Part shown: positions 43,618 through 52,316 of the stretch, piece by piece | How the letters are laid out: the number at the start of each line of letters is the position of its first letter | Numbering within the stretch: the first letter of the stretch is position 1 | Source: Nocardia ignorata NBRC 108230 | GTDB lineage: Bacteria; Actinomycetota; Actinomycetes; Mycobacteriales; Mycobacteriaceae | Reading direction: 5' to 3' | NCBI RefSeq assembly: GCF_001612905.1 | Contig: NZ_BDBI01000016.1 | Span: forward strand, 124,001-188,000 | Length of the DNA: 64,000 nucleotides | Position numbers and translations under genes: made by a program | Notes under the pieces: model-generated | The model's database searches: none | What the model saw: only the letters and a program-made list of their open reading frames with translations | What the model was told of the DNA's origin: nothing

Positions 43618-44603
43618 GACCCGCCTCCCGGCTCCGCCCCACCCTGTTCGGTGCTCACGGCCCTGGCCGCCTGGCCGTGATCGCCGAGCACCGCGGGGGC
43701 GGCGCGGATCTCGCCGTCGAGGCTGAACTCCTCGGTGTGCTCGGGCAGGCTCGCCCGCGGGAACCGCGCGGTGTCCTGGGCCGCGGCCGCGCCGACCGGG
43801 CCCGGCGCGATCGGCGCCGCCTGTGTGCCCGCGGCGGCCGTGACCACGGGATTCGGCCGGGCGGTGACCTCGGCGCTGCTGGCCGACTGCGCGTACACCG
43901 GCGCGTTGTAGCTGGTCAGCGTGCGCGGAACCGATTGCAGGGCGGGCATTCCCGGGATACCACCGAATCCCGGCATGGCGCCGGGATGGGTCGCGGTCGG
44001 CTGTGGCGGCACGGCGGCTCGCTCGGCGGCCAGCGCCGTGGCGGGCGCGATCGGCGGCGGGTCCTGGTGCTGCCAAGCCGAAGCCAAGGGCTCGGTGGCC
44101 TTTTCGTAGTTCTCCATCACCCGCGAGGCAACGGCCTTCGCGACATCGTGCTCGGTGTCGGTATCGGCGGCGACCGCCTTGATCGGCGCACCGAGCATCC
44201 CGCTCACCGACTCGAGGGTGCGCTGCACCTGCTGGATGGCCTCGATGTCGGCGGTATTGGGCATCGCCAGCCGGGCCACCTCGTAGGCGGCGACCTGCGC
44301 CTGGAATTTCGCGGCGTTCGCGGCGGCGGCCGTCGAGGTCTCGAGCAGCCACTCACGTAGCGCCGTAACCCGTTGCACCACTTCGTCACTGCGCCCGGAC
44401 TGCCAGGCGCCGCGCAGGTCGGTGAGCACCTTCTCGTATTCCAGTACGGCCGCGCCGAACGACGCGGCCAGTTGTGTCCACGCGCCGATCGCCTCAGCCA
44501 TGGGGACAGACCCCGCCCCCGTGGTGAGGTCTCGCGCCAGCTGTTCCGGCGGACGCGCCGACCACACCACGCCGGTGAACCCTGGCTGTGGTGGTTCGAT
44601 CAT
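43614..44603 (-). CDS. PPE-family protein
   Basis: This 329-residue protein carries the PPE signature ARPPEQLARDL near residue 18 and the following GAGSVPMAEAIGAWTQLAASF helix typical of PPE domains. The helical domain runs to about residue 180. The C-terminal half is Pro/Ala-rich and unstructured, with a motif of PGFGGIPGMPAL. Start and stop overlap PE and EspG genes (ATGA each), so all three are made together. Exported with PE as a heterodimer, it is likely a cell-surface or outer-membrane substrate. PPE proteins are few in genera outside Mycobacterium. Confidence 0.88.
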   Translation of the reverse strand: MIEPPQPGFTGVVWSARPPEQLARDLTTGAGSVPMAEAIGAWTQLAASFGAAVLEYEKVLTDLRGAWQSGRSDEVVQRVTALREWLLETSTAAAANAAKFQAQVAAYEVARLAMPNTADIEAIQQVQRTLESVSGMLGAPIKAVAADTDTEHDVAKAVASRVMENYEKATEPLASAWQHQDPPPIAPATALAAERAAVPPQPTATHPGAMPGFGGIPGMPALQSVPRTLTSYNAPVYAQSASSAEVTARPNPVVTAAAGTQAAPIAPGPVGAAAAQDTARFPRASLPEHTEEFSLDGEIRAAPAVLGDHGQAARAVSTEQGGAEPGGGS

Positions 44604-44935
44604 TGCGGCGGAGTACCTCCGAAGTCCGCCGTGTTGTCGCTTTCCATCCCGCTGAAGCGGTTCGCCTGCAGGCGAAGCGTCGCGGCGAGCTTGCGCATCT
44701 CCTCGACGCCGGCCTGCGCGCGGGTCAGATACGACGCGGCCACCTCGTTGGCGGTCTGCGCCGAGCGGCCCGACACCTCGTCGGCCCCCGCGGGCGCGAC
44801 GGTCAGCGCGTGCTCGGCCGCCTGCAGGTCGGCCGCGAGCCGGTCGGCCAGCGAGTCGAGCCCGGACGAGGCCTGACTCGCCGTCGCGGCGTCGAACTGC
44901 ACGCCGTCGTAGATCTCACCTGTCACGTCGGCCAT
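44600..44935 (-). CDS. PE-family-like protein
   Basis: This 111-residue helical protein is encoded immediately before PPE with an ATGA overlap, the usual PE position. TVAPAGADEVSGRSAQTANE matches the PE-domain centre (xPAGADEVS). The Pro-Glu near the N-terminus is not obvious, which makes it a divergent PE. GGAGG lies six bases ahead of the ATG. It presumably pairs with the PPE product for export by the ESX complex. Confidence 0.75.
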   Translation of the reverse strand: MADVTGEIYDGVQFDAATASQASSGLDSLADRLAADLQAAEHALTVAPAGADEVSGRSAQTANEVAASYLTRAQAGVEEMRKLAATLRLQANRFSGMESDNTADFGGTPPQ

Positions 44936-44968
44936 GGTGAACCTCCTGTGTGCGAACGAAAATCTGCG

Positions 44969-46321
44969 TCATAGCGTCAGTTCCTTGTCGGGCGGCGCTT
45001 CCGAGGTCGTGGTGTCGGCCGCGCCGACAACCGGCAGCGACACACCCTCGATCCGGCCGATCACCTCGTCGCCGTGCGAGCCGGTGACCAGCTGACCGCG
45101 CACCGCGTCGTCGGTTGACGATTCGCCGTCGCGCGCGAGACCGGCACCCATGGGTGCGCCCATCGGCATCGCGCCCGTGCCGGCAGCCGACGACCCACCC
45201 GAGGTGACGGCCGCGGCCGACGTGGTCGAGGCGGCCGCCGCACCCATCGCGCCGGGCAGCGTGCTCAGCGCGCCGCCGACCGAGCGGGTGTTGGGGAACG
45301 GGCTCAACGGGGTGCTCGCCGCGGCGATCGCGCCGACGGCGCCACCGGCTCCGCCGCCGATTCCGCCACTCGCGCCACCACCCGCGCCATCGGTTTCGGC
45401 ACCGTCGACGGTTCCCTCGGCGGTCGTGTTGTCGCCCTCGGTGGTGGTCTTCGGTGCCGACAGCGAGGTATTCGCCGCGGCCAGCTCACCGAGCGACTGC
45501 GCGACCGTGGTCGCCGTCGACATCAGCGGGGTGATCATGCTCATCAGCTGCGTCAGCTGCTCGGTCGAGTTCACACCGGTGGGCGCGTTGGTGATCGGCA
45601 CCTTCTCGCCCGCTGCGGTCATGCTCGCGCTGTGCCCGACCAGTTCGGTCTTGGTCTTGACGGTGATCGCCAGTGCCTCGGCGGTGGACGAGGCGGCCGA
45701 GGCGACCAGGAAGGCCGCACCGGCCCCCGAGCCCATCAGCAGCGGCGCCATCGCCATGGTCGCCGAGAACTTCGCGATCACCGCCGCCATCAGCCCCGCA
45801 CCGGTGGCGACGCTGACGGCGCCGTTGGCGAGAACCGCCTTCTCCTGGGTGCTCTGGGCCGCCAGCTTGCCCGCGTCGGTCTGCGCCTCGCTCGCCTTCT
45901 GCGCGGCCTCCATCGCCGCGATGCCCTGCCATACCGACATCACCGTCTGGATCGCCGTCGAGCCGAGCGACATCACCGTCTGCATCACGGTGCTCACGTT
46001 CGACAGCATTTCCGTGGGGTCCGTCGTGGTTCCCGTGCCGTCGCCGGTGGAGTTGGTGCCGAGCTGACCGGTACCGAACGCGGACGCCAGATCGGTGAGC
46101 GGGCGCATCAGCGCGCTCAGATCGATCGTCGGCAGCGGCGGCAGTTCGGGCAGCTGCACGAACTCCGGCACCTGCGGCAGGGCGGGCAGCCCCATCGAGC
46201 CGAGGATGTCGTTCACCGGCATGTCGAGCATGGGGGCAAGCGAACTGCCGCGCAGCAGTTCCAGCACGGTCGGATCCAGCGGATCCGCGCCGGGCGGCGG
46301 GGTCGCTCCTGGGAATGTCAT
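44969..46321 (-). CDS. Putative ESX-secreted protein with hydrophobic central region
   Basis: This 450-residue protein, not recognised as a named family, begins MTFPGATPPPGADPLDPTVL. A Pro/Leu-rich section follows to residue 70. A helical region has SVWQGIAAMEAAQKASEAQ near 130, where WQG recalls the WxG turn. Two hydrophobic helices rich in Gly/Ala lie at about 165-225. A Thr/Gly/Ala-rich low-complexity tail contains MPMGAPMGAG, a motif shared with the protein at 48202-50052. Its start overlaps the EspC-like gene, and it ends 33 bases before PE. Secretion and pore-like behaviour are guesses from composition and location. Confidence 0.6.
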   Translation of the reverse strand: MTFPGATPPPGADPLDPTVLELLRGSSLAPMLDMPVNDILGSMGLPALPQVPEFVQLPELPPLPTIDLSALMRPLTDLASAFGTGQLGTNSTGDGTGTTTDPTEMLSNVSTVMQTVMSLGSTAIQTVMSVWQGIAAMEAAQKASEAQTDAGKLAAQSTQEKAVLANGAVSVATGAGLMAAVIAKFSATMAMAPLLMGSGAGAAFLVASAASSTAEALAITVKTKTELVGHSASMTAAGEKVPITNAPTGVNSTEQLTQLMSMITPLMSTATTVAQSLGELAAANTSLSAPKTTTEGDNTTAEGTVDGAETDGAGGGASGGIGGGAGGAVGAIAAASTPLSPFPNTRSVGGALSTLPGAMGAAAASTTSAAAVTSGGSSAAGTGAMPMGAPMGAGLARDGESSTDDAVRGQLVTGSHGDEVIGRIEGVSLPVVGAADTTTSEAPPDKELTL

Positions 46322-46635
46322 GACTGGGTGCGAACCGAACCGATGTCCATGCCCGAGGCGCCGTCGACACCCTCGTAGGTGGCCGCACCCTGATGCGCGG
46401 TCAACGCGGTGCCCGCGTGCACCGCGGCCAGTTCGGCGACCGAGGACAGGTGGTTGGCCTGCGCGAAGGCATACGAGGCGAGCAGTTCCTGCCCGATCAG
46501 CCCGAACACCGGCACGACCGCGGCGACTGTCGCGGCCTGATCGACCGCCGCGGCCGAGGCGACACCCGACGCCATCGCCGCCGACGCGCTTCCGTAGGCA
46601 CGCAACGCATCAGGGACAACTTCGAAGTGGCTCAT
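46318..46635 (-). CDS. EspC-like small ESX protein
   Basis: This 105-residue helical protein starts MSHFEVVPDALRAYGSASAAM, which fits the EspC/DUF2580 group of type VII targets (a VDPxALRAxG-type start). The middle is alanine-rich (VASAAAVDQAATVAAVV) and the end is polar. ATG 46635 is chosen because the family motif begins there; a longer frame to 46680 would run across the upstream palindrome. It overlaps the next gene by ATGA. Like EspC it may be co-secreted with a larger partner, plausibly the 450-residue neighbour. Confidence 0.7.
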   Translation of the reverse strand: MSHFEVVPDALRAYGSASAAMASGVASAAAVDQAATVAAVVPVFGLIGQELLASYAFAQANHLSSVAELAAVHAGTALTAHQGAATYEGVDGASGMDIGSVRTQS

Positions 46636-46651
46636 GTCAATCGTCCAATCT

Positions 46652-46673
46652 CGAAACATCACTTGATGTTTCG
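46652..46673. promoter_or_regulatory. Perfect 10+10 palindrome upstream of the EspC-like gene
   Basis: CGAAACATCA (46652-46661) and TGATGTTTCG (46664-46673) are perfect inverted copies separated by CT. The site begins 17 bases upstream of ATG 46635 in a 99-base gap, in locally AT-rich DNA. TTGACT (46680-46675, minus strand) adjoins it like a -35 box. The shape suits a dimeric repressor of the MarR or TetR type; no such regulator gene is adjacent. Confidence 0.6.
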
Positions 46674-46734
46674 TAGTCAACCTTAACCAGCCGAGCCGGC
46701 GCGCGACGATCGCGCAAGGGTAAACAGTCGATGA

Positions 46735-47034
46735 CTAACCCGTGCTCTCCTCGTTGAACGCGGTGATGAGTTCGCCGCGTTGCGCGAAGGCACGATGCGC
46801 GGCGGTGCGCGCGGTGTCGACGAGGGTCTGCTCGAGTTCGGCGGGCGTCAGTTTCGCGATGCCCGGTGCGAAACTCAGGCCGACGAGAGCGGCGTTGGCG
46901 TCGACCTCGACAGTCACCGTTCCATCCTGCGACGTCTCGGTCACCAGGATGGCCTTGGTCGCATCCTGGAGATCGGTGAGCCGGTAGAGCTGTTTCTGCA
47001 CCCGAGCGATGAGCTCGTCCATCGTTTCGACCAT
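46735..47034 (-). CDS. YbaB/EbfC-like small protein
   Basis: This 99-residue protein starts MVETMDELIARVQKQLYRLT behind GGGGAGG. The layout of a helix, then VTETSQDGTVTVEVDANAAL as a beta hairpin, then FAPGIAKLTPAELEQTLVDTA and a final helix, is that of YbaB/EbfC nucleoid-associated proteins. Copies of this fold recur in actinobacterial ESX loci, where their role is unknown. It is followed by a 99-base gap holding a palindrome and preceded by a second, more divergent protein of similar layout. Confidence 0.75.
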   Translation of the reverse strand: MVETMDELIARVQKQLYRLTDLQDATKAILVTETSQDGTVTVEVDANAALVGLSFAPGIAKLTPAELEQTLVDTARTAAHRAFAQRGELITAFNEESTG

Positions 47035-47059
47035 GTCGCCTCCCCAATCCACCTGCCGC

Positions 47060-47407
47060 TCAGACCGATCGCAGCCAGCTCTGCGGTTCGGTGTCGTAGT
47101 CCTGCTCGTCGATGATCTCCTGGCGTGCCACCTCTTCCTCGGTCGGCAGGCCGGTGAGCGCGAGCATTTCCGGGGACATCCCCGCCGCGCGGAACTGTTC
47201 GCGCCGCGCCATGCCCGCCCGGTTGGCCGACTGCTTGCACAGGCGGAGCACCTCGGCGGCCAGCTGCGCCGGATCGCGGCGCAACTGGTCGGGCTCGAGC
47301 CGAAGACCCAGGGGCAGACCATTTTCCGTGGTCCGCACCGAGATCGCTCCCGTCATCGACGTGGATACGAACTCGGTGGGAAATTCGTCCTGCTGTGCCG
47401 ACGTCAT
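47060..47407 (-). CDS. Small ESX-locus protein with YbaB-like layout
   Basis: This is a 115-residue protein. SVRTTENGLPLGLRLEPDQL looks like the YbaB-type hairpin, and LAAEVLRLCKQSANRAGMARREQF like its following helix. The C-terminal 35 residues are acidic (PTEEEVARQEIIDEQDYDTE). It lies 12 bases after espG and 25 bases before the first YbaB-like gene, so the two may form a heterodimer. There is no direct evidence for DNA binding. The start at ATG 47407 has only a weak ribosome binding site. Confidence 0.65.
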   Translation of the reverse strand: MTSAQQDEFPTEFVSTSMTGAISVRTTENGLPLGLRLEPDQLRRDPAQLAAEVLRLCKQSANRAGMARREQFRAAGMSPEMLALTGLPTEEEVARQEIIDEQDYDTEPQSWLRSV

Positions 47408-47419
47408 CGCCTCGCCCCC

Positions 47420-48205
47420 TCAGACTCGTTCATCTTTGATGGCCCGCACCACTTCCGCGATGCGCTGGTTGATCAGCTCGGTGAAACGCTTCGCATCCGC
47501 CGCCGTCGCCACCCGCGGCACTTCTTCGGCGATCACATAGCGGCCGTCGTCGACCACGTCGCGCCAGCTCAGTTTGTGCCGGGTGACGCCGCGCGGCCCG
47601 AACCGCGAGCGACCCTGGATGACCTCGACCTCGCCTGCGCGCAGCAGCGGCGCGGACTCGAACTGCTTGGCGCGCAGCGGGGCCGGGTCGTCGAAGGAAT
47701 CATGGACCGACGAGATGGCGTACGAGTAGTCGAGTTGTGCTGCCTTGTCCCCTGTTTCGAGCACCAGATCGGCCTCGCGGCCGGGTGCGTTCTCCGGAAG
47801 TTCGCGAACCACGTATTCGGCCAGACTTACCGCGTCGCACTCGGTGACGACGTAACCGCCGCTGTCCCAATAGGTGTCGCCAGGCTTCTGACGCACCACG
47901 TAACCCCGGTCGCCGCGCCTGCAACCCATCACCCGCACCAGCGCGTCGACCCTCATGTCGTCCACGCCGTCGTGGCCGTGGACGATGACCTTGATGTCGG
48001 GATCGAGCAGCGTTTCGAGCACGAAGCTGACGAACTCCGGCTCGTTGCGCCGCAACCCCGCGAGCGCGTCGGCCTTCTGCCGGTCCAGTTCATCGGCGTC
48101 CAGGGTTCTGGTCCGGCAGAAGAACGGCCACGGCACGAAATCGGAGGTGGCCCACTCCCACAGGGTGAACATCTCCAGTTCCGTCAGGTTCCACGTGCGG
48201 TTCAT
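47420..48205 (-). CDS. espG: Second EspG-family chaperone
   Basis: This 261-residue protein begins MNRTWNLTELEMFTLWEW, a good EspG N-terminus, followed by a beta-rich core (DIKVIVHGHDGVDDMRVDALV) and a helical C-terminus. It overlaps the large upstream substrate-like gene by ATGA. It is only distantly similar to the EspG at 42826-43617. Two EspG proteins in one locus suggest two client groups: this one may serve the large protein at 48202-50052 or another PE-PPE pair elsewhere. Confidence 0.85.
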   Translation of the reverse strand: MNRTWNLTELEMFTLWEWATSDFVPWPFFCRTRTLDADELDRQKADALAGLRRNEPEFVSFVLETLLDPDIKVIVHGHDGVDDMRVDALVRVMGCRRGDRGYVVRQKPGDTYWDSGGYVVTECDAVSLAEYVVRELPENAPGREADLVLETGDKAAQLDYSYAISSVHDSFDDPAPLRAKQFESAPLLRAGEVEVIQGRSRFGPRGVTRHKLSWRDVVDDGRYVIAEEVPRVATAADAKRFTELINQRIAEVVRAIKDERV

Positions 48206-50052
48206 TGCTCGACGACCGGCCTCACCACGGTCTGCGCCTCGCCGATCGCCTCTTCCAGATGCTCGACCGAATCCAGGTAGTCGGCCCGCTTGTGGTCCTT
48301 CTGCTGACCACCGGCACCAGCGCCCGCGCCACCGCCGCCCATGGGCCCACCCATCGGCATGCCCGCTCCGGCACCGGCGGCATTGGCCAGACCGGCCCGG
48401 CTTGCCATGGCGGCGAGATCGGTGGTGGCCGTCGCGCGGGGGAACAGTTTCGACGCCTTCTCGAGGTTCTGGCCCTCGACTTTGGCGCCGAGCCCACCCC
48501 CGGCACCGCCACCCGCGCCACCGCCACCCTTGGAACCGGCGAGACCCATCTTCTTGGCGGCTTCGTCCAATGCCGCAGCACTGGTCGGGATTCCACTCAG
48601 CCCGGCCATACTCGCCTGCTGGGCAGCCTGGGAGGCGGCCTGCTCGGCAGCGGCGGAGATCTGCTCGCCGATCTGCGAGGCCTGCGAGGCGGCCTGGGAG
48701 GCGAGCTGCTGCAAGGCCTGGGAAGCCGTCTCCTGGGCTTGCTGCTGTTGCTGCTGTGCGGCCTGCTGCGCGGCAGCGCGTTCCGCGTCTTTGGCGGCCT
48801 GCTCCTGGGCTTTCCGCTGCGCCTCGGACTGCTGCAGGGCCGCGAGCTGTTGCTGGTGTGCGGCGTCCTGCTGGGCTTTCAGCTGGGCGGCCGTCGCCGC
48901 GTCGTTGTTCTGCGACCCGCCACCGCCACCCGCGGGATTTCCGGGGCTTCCGGGATTACCGGGGTTGGTGGGGTTGCCGGGCGGGTTCTCGGCGACCTTC
49001 CCGGTGCCCGCCGGTCCGGGCAGTGCGGGCAGGGCACCGATCGCCGCCGCGTAACCCGGGCGGTACCAGTTGTTGAAGACGGTGCGCGCGTGATCTTCCC
49101 ACGTCTTCCGCTCGTAGGCATTGAGTTGGTCGGCCGGTTTGTCCGGCATGTTCGCCTGGGTGGTCTGGGCCCAGTTGTAGGCGTCGAGCAGCAGTTCGCT
49201 CACTCGGTACATGGTGCGGGTCAACTCGAGGCCCCGCCCGGTGTACCGGTGGACGGCGTCGCGCGCGCCCCCGGCGCCGCGCCCGGTCCAGCGTTCCTTG
49301 TTGTCGACCAGAGTCCTGATTCTGGTGTCGTAGTCGCTGAAGCCGCGGCTCATCTGCGAGGCCATCCGGTGCCAGTCCGACGACATGTCCCGCAACCAGC
49401 TCGATCGCCGCAACGAGATGCCCAGGTTGTAGAAGTCCGTGTAGTTCAGCGTCGATCCCGGTTCCGCGGTGTGCGAAGCCGACACCGTTTTCAGGCTCTC
49501 CTTCGGGGTGTTGGCACCCGACGGAAGGCCGCCGTACTGACCGCTCTTGTCCGTATCGGTCTTCTTGTATTCCCCTGGTTCCCGACCGCGTGTGTCGTCG
49601 ATCCAGGCGGTGTCACGCGGATTGATCTGTCCCAAGTGCTGTTCGGCGTGGACGATGCTGTCGGCCGGATTCCGGGTGGACAGAATATTGCTCAACTCGT
49701 CTTTCGACTCCTGGTCCTTGTTCTTGTAGTTGTTCCCGGCGATCAGGAACGACAAGGCCATGTCGTTGAGAACTTGCTTGTGGTCCTTCAAGATGTCGTC
49801 GCGGAACTCGCGCCCCAGCGTGTAGAACTCCTGTGTGAGCGCGCGGCCCGAGGTGAGGTGACCGAGGAGGTTCTCGGTTTGACCGGCCCCCGTCGTGTCA
49901 GGCGAGATGATTTCACCGACCTTGCCCTCGACCAGGGCGATGATGTCGAGCACATCCGCGCAGTATCCGGCGGCTTCCGTCGCCGCGCCGTCCTCGAGCT
50001 TGAGTGACCCCGAGTTCCGGTATCCCCGCCAGTCCTCCATCGGTGTGCCCAC
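48202..50052 (-). CDS. Large WxG-containing putative ESX substrate
   Basis: This 616-residue protein starts at GTG 50052 with GGAG nine bases upstream. The first 340 residues are helical, with WTGRGAGGARDAVHRYT near 255 as a WxG-like turn. A Gly/Pro/Asn linker (about 350-390) leads to a Gln/Ala-rich coiled coil (390-490, QQQQQAQETASQAL). A glycine-rich part and MPMGGPMGGGGAGAGAGG follow, then a conserved charged C-terminal helix (KRADYLDSVEHLEEAIGE). The overall plan resembles EspB/EspK-type secreted proteins; the exact family is unknown. It is preceded by its own TATAAT promoter candidate. Confidence 0.7.
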   Translation of the reverse strand: MGTPMEDWRGYRNSGSLKLEDGAATEAAGYCADVLDIIALVEGKVGEIISPDTTGAGQTENLLGHLTSGRALTQEFYTLGREFRDDILKDHKQVLNDMALSFLIAGNNYKNKDQESKDELSNILSTRNPADSIVHAEQHLGQINPRDTAWIDDTRGREPGEYKKTDTDKSGQYGGLPSGANTPKESLKTVSASHTAEPGSTLNYTDFYNLGISLRRSSWLRDMSSDWHRMASQMSRGFSDYDTRIRTLVDNKERWTGRGAGGARDAVHRYTGRGLELTRTMYRVSELLLDAYNWAQTTQANMPDKPADQLNAYERKTWEDHARTVFNNWYRPGYAAAIGALPALPGPAGTGKVAENPPGNPTNPGNPGSPGNPAGGGGGSQNNDAATAAQLKAQQDAAHQQQLAALQQSEAQRKAQEQAAKDAERAAAQQAAQQQQQQAQETASQALQQLASQAASQASQIGEQISAAAEQAASQAAQQASMAGLSGIPTSAAALDEAAKKMGLAGSKGGGGAGGGAGGGLGAKVEGQNLEKASKLFPRATATTDLAAMASRAGLANAAGAGAGMPMGGPMGGGGAGAGAGGQQKDHKRADYLDSVEHLEEAIGEAQTVVRPVVEQ

Positions 50053-50198
50053 GAGGTCACACTCCCACTGTCTCGACGGTGCGGTTCCTCATCCGTAGAC
50101 GCCCCTCCTCATCGCTGGCACACCGGCCGGTCGTGCCCCCGCAAACATGGCAGCCGAGTCTTACAACGCGGCAACACCATTCTTAAATCACGCTAACG

Positions 50199-50204
50199 AT
50201 TATA
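50199..50204 (-). promoter_or_regulatory. TATAAT -10 box inside the ESX gene series
   Basis: A perfect TATAAT reads on the minus strand (50204-50199) in an AT-rich 174-base gap. Transcription would start near 50192, giving a leader of about 140 bases before GTG 50052. No good -35 is visible. It could make the genes from 50052 leftward a separate unit. Confidence 0.5.
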
Positions 50205-50226
50205 GGGTTACCGGCGCGTATCCGCA

Positions 50227-51864
50227 TCAGGACGATACGACCGACCGATGTCGCTCGTAGAAGTTCTCCGCGAACTCCACCGCGAACACCTCGGGCGCCA
50301 CCGCCGACGAAGAACGATGCAGCACACCGTCGTCGGCGACGTAGAAGATCGCCCGGCCGACCGCGATCTCACCAGGTTGCACCGGGACGAAAACCATCCA
50401 GCCGACACTGATTCGTTCCGCCTGCAACTCGTCGGGCGGATAGCGCACGGGGTCGGCGGACGTTTCGGTCAAGTGCGCGCGCACCACGTCGATCGCGTCT
50501 TCGCGCGCCATCGGTTCGGGTAGGCGAGCGGTCACCCCGGCCATGGTGAGCTGAAAGAAGGCGGCGTCGACATCGAAAAGCTCAGCGTCGCTGAAGACTT
50601 CGACGACCGTGTCGCGGGTGACCACACCGGCTTCGGCCGCCGCGACCAGGGTTTCGACACCCGCGCGCTGGTGCTCGTCGGCACGAACGCCGAGCAGGTC
50701 GGTGACGATCCTGGCGACGGTCTCGGAGCTCCAGAAGCCGGGTACGGCCTCGGCGATCCCGTCGGCGGTAGGCGAATCACCGTGGTACCAGCGCCCATTG
50801 GTCCACCAGTAGCAGAACGACAACATTCCGCCTGCGGCACGGTGGTTGAGCACCTGCGCTGAAACCCACGACGGCGCACCCGTGTAGAGCCCCGTCGGCG
50901 GCCCGCCCTCGGCGTAGGCGGCGGCGAGTTCCGGCGAGTTCCATACGCCACCGGAGAGCACGGCGCGATTGCCGGGCAGCAGGTACAGCGAACTTCCGCT
51001 GCGCCGCACCCCTTCGAACCAGTTCAGCGAGGGCAGCGAGCGCGGGCCGAACTCCGAACCGACCGCGACGAAGGCCGCCGACAGCACTGCCCAGCGCGCC
51101 ACCATCAGCGGCAAGGGCGGCAGGCCCACGTCGGAATCGCTGGCGCGCAGTCCTTTTCGTCGGTCGGCGAGCTCCTGTTCGGCCGCGGTGCGTGGTGCGC
51201 GGATCTGCTTGTCGTCGTGCCCCACGTATGCCGACAACCACACCGGCACCGACCGGCGCGGGAACGCCGCCAGGTCGGCGCGGTAGGAGTCCTGGGCAAG
51301 GAGGTGTTCGTCGGGGAACGGCTCGTCACCGTAGTCGTAGTCGACGTCGATCTCGCCTGCACCCGACAGACTCAGTACCAGGCGCCACCACGGCCCGTCA
51401 CCGAGCTCGGCCGACAGCAGCCGGTGCTCCCACACCAGGTCGATGATCTCCTGCGGCGGCGTCACCTGCACGGGTTCGATGGTGTCGCCGGAGAACAGGG
51501 CGACCGAGGAATGCTCGAGGACCGTGAGGGCGAAGGCCGCGTGCAGGCGCTGCCAATCCGGTGGGGCGAGCGAAGCCAGATCGCGGGCGACCTGGTGCAT
51601 GATCTTCCTGGCCCGCTCGGCAGGGTCCTCGGGTTCCGGTTCGTCGTCGGCCATGGTGAAACCGACATCGGGCTCGTCCTCGGTGGACTCGCCGCCGGTA
51701 GCCGTGTCGGCTTGCGCGAGTGCGGAGTCCGGTTCGGCCGGAACGTAATTCGGTTCCGCGGGAACAGATTCGGTGGATTCGTCGTGGTCCGGTTCGGTGG
51801 TGCGCTCGTCGAGCCGGTCGCCTCCGCTGGTCATATCGGGCGGAAATCCCCTCATCTGGTTCAT
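50227..51864 (-). CDS. Probable two-domain T7SS-associated protein with immunity-like segments
   Basis: This soluble protein of 545 residues has an acidic, Thr/Glu-rich first 90 residues. The segment PPDWQRLHAAFALTVLEHSS to VDYDYGDEPFPDEHLLAQDSY (about 90-240) resembles the YezG/DUF600 immunity-protein group. The C-terminal VGWMVFVPVQPGEIAVGRAIF and YVADDGVLHRSSSAV resemble YrhB/Imm35-type domains. These resemblances are from memory and uncertain. ATGs at 51864, 51855 and 51834 are possible starts. Together with three small genes it lies between the giant protein and the substrate-like genes, an arrangement seen for polymorphic-toxin immunity or chaperone genes. Confidence 0.6.
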   Translation of the reverse strand: MNQMRGFPPDMTSGGDRLDERTTEPDHDESTESVPAEPNYVPAEPDSALAQADTATGGESTEDEPDVGFTMADDEPEPEDPAERARKIMHQVARDLASLAPPDWQRLHAAFALTVLEHSSVALFSGDTIEPVQVTPPQEIIDLVWEHRLLSAELGDGPWWRLVLSLSGAGEIDVDYDYGDEPFPDEHLLAQDSYRADLAAFPRRSVPVWLSAYVGHDDKQIRAPRTAAEQELADRRKGLRASDSDVGLPPLPLMVARWAVLSAAFVAVGSEFGPRSLPSLNWFEGVRRSGSSLYLLPGNRAVLSGGVWNSPELAAAYAEGGPPTGLYTGAPSWVSAQVLNHRAAGGMLSFCYWWTNGRWYHGDSPTADGIAEAVPGFWSSETVARIVTDLLGVRADEHQRAGVETLVAAAEAGVVTRDTVVEVFSDAELFDVDAAFFQLTMAGVTARLPEPMAREDAIDVVRAHLTETSADPVRYPPDELQAERISVGWMVFVPVQPGEIAVGRAIFYVADDGVLHRSSSAVAPEVFAVEFAENFYERHRSVVSS

Positions 51865-51875
51865 CGGTTGATCGG

Positions 51876-52316
51876 TCAGGTCGCCAGGGGCAGACCGAGC
51901 TGCGGCAGCTCGATCAGGGTGTTGCCCTGGCGTTCGTTCCAGGCGTCGTAGGTGAACGAATCCGGTGTCGCCAGGCCGAATCCGTCGCGCAACCCGCCGA
52001 CCACCATGTCGGCGAGTCGCCGATAGTCGGCTGACGACGCGGGCCAGGTCAGGCGGGTCCACCAATTCTCGTGGTAGCGGTCGCGAGGCTGCCAGCCGAG
52101 TTCACGGATCACCGCCGTGCCCTCCCGACCTGCGCGGAGTTCAGTGGCCAGCCGGTCGTCGTCGACGAGTTCGGCTGTCAGTTCGGTATCGGTCTGCAGG
52201 AACTGAGCGAACCTCGACGGGCGTTCCTCGCGTGATTCCACGATCTTCACGATCGCGCCCGCAGGCAGGCGAGCCAGCTCTCCCGCCAGTGCTTTCGCGA
52301 AATCGTCCCAGGTCAC
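51876..52316 (-). CDS. TY-Chap-like putative T7SS chaperone
   Basis: This 146-residue protein begins at GTG 52316 with VTWDDFAKALAGELARLPAG. The pattern W..F...L...L..L, then FAQFLQ, ELGWQPRDRYHENWW and a final LRDGFGLATPDSFTYDAW, fits the TY-Chap (type III chaperone/YbjN-like) domains found near type VII effectors, as I recall them. Such proteins are thought to bind and escort effectors. It overlaps the next upstream gene (GTGA) and is 11 bases before the 545-residue gene. Confidence 0.65.
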   Translation of the reverse strand: MTWDDFAKALAGELARLPAGAIVKIVESREERPSRFAQFLQTDTELTAELVDDDRLATELRAGREGTAVIRELGWQPRDRYHENWWTRLTWPASSADYRRLADMVVGGLRDGFGLATPDSFTYDAWNERQGNTLIELPQLGLPLAT

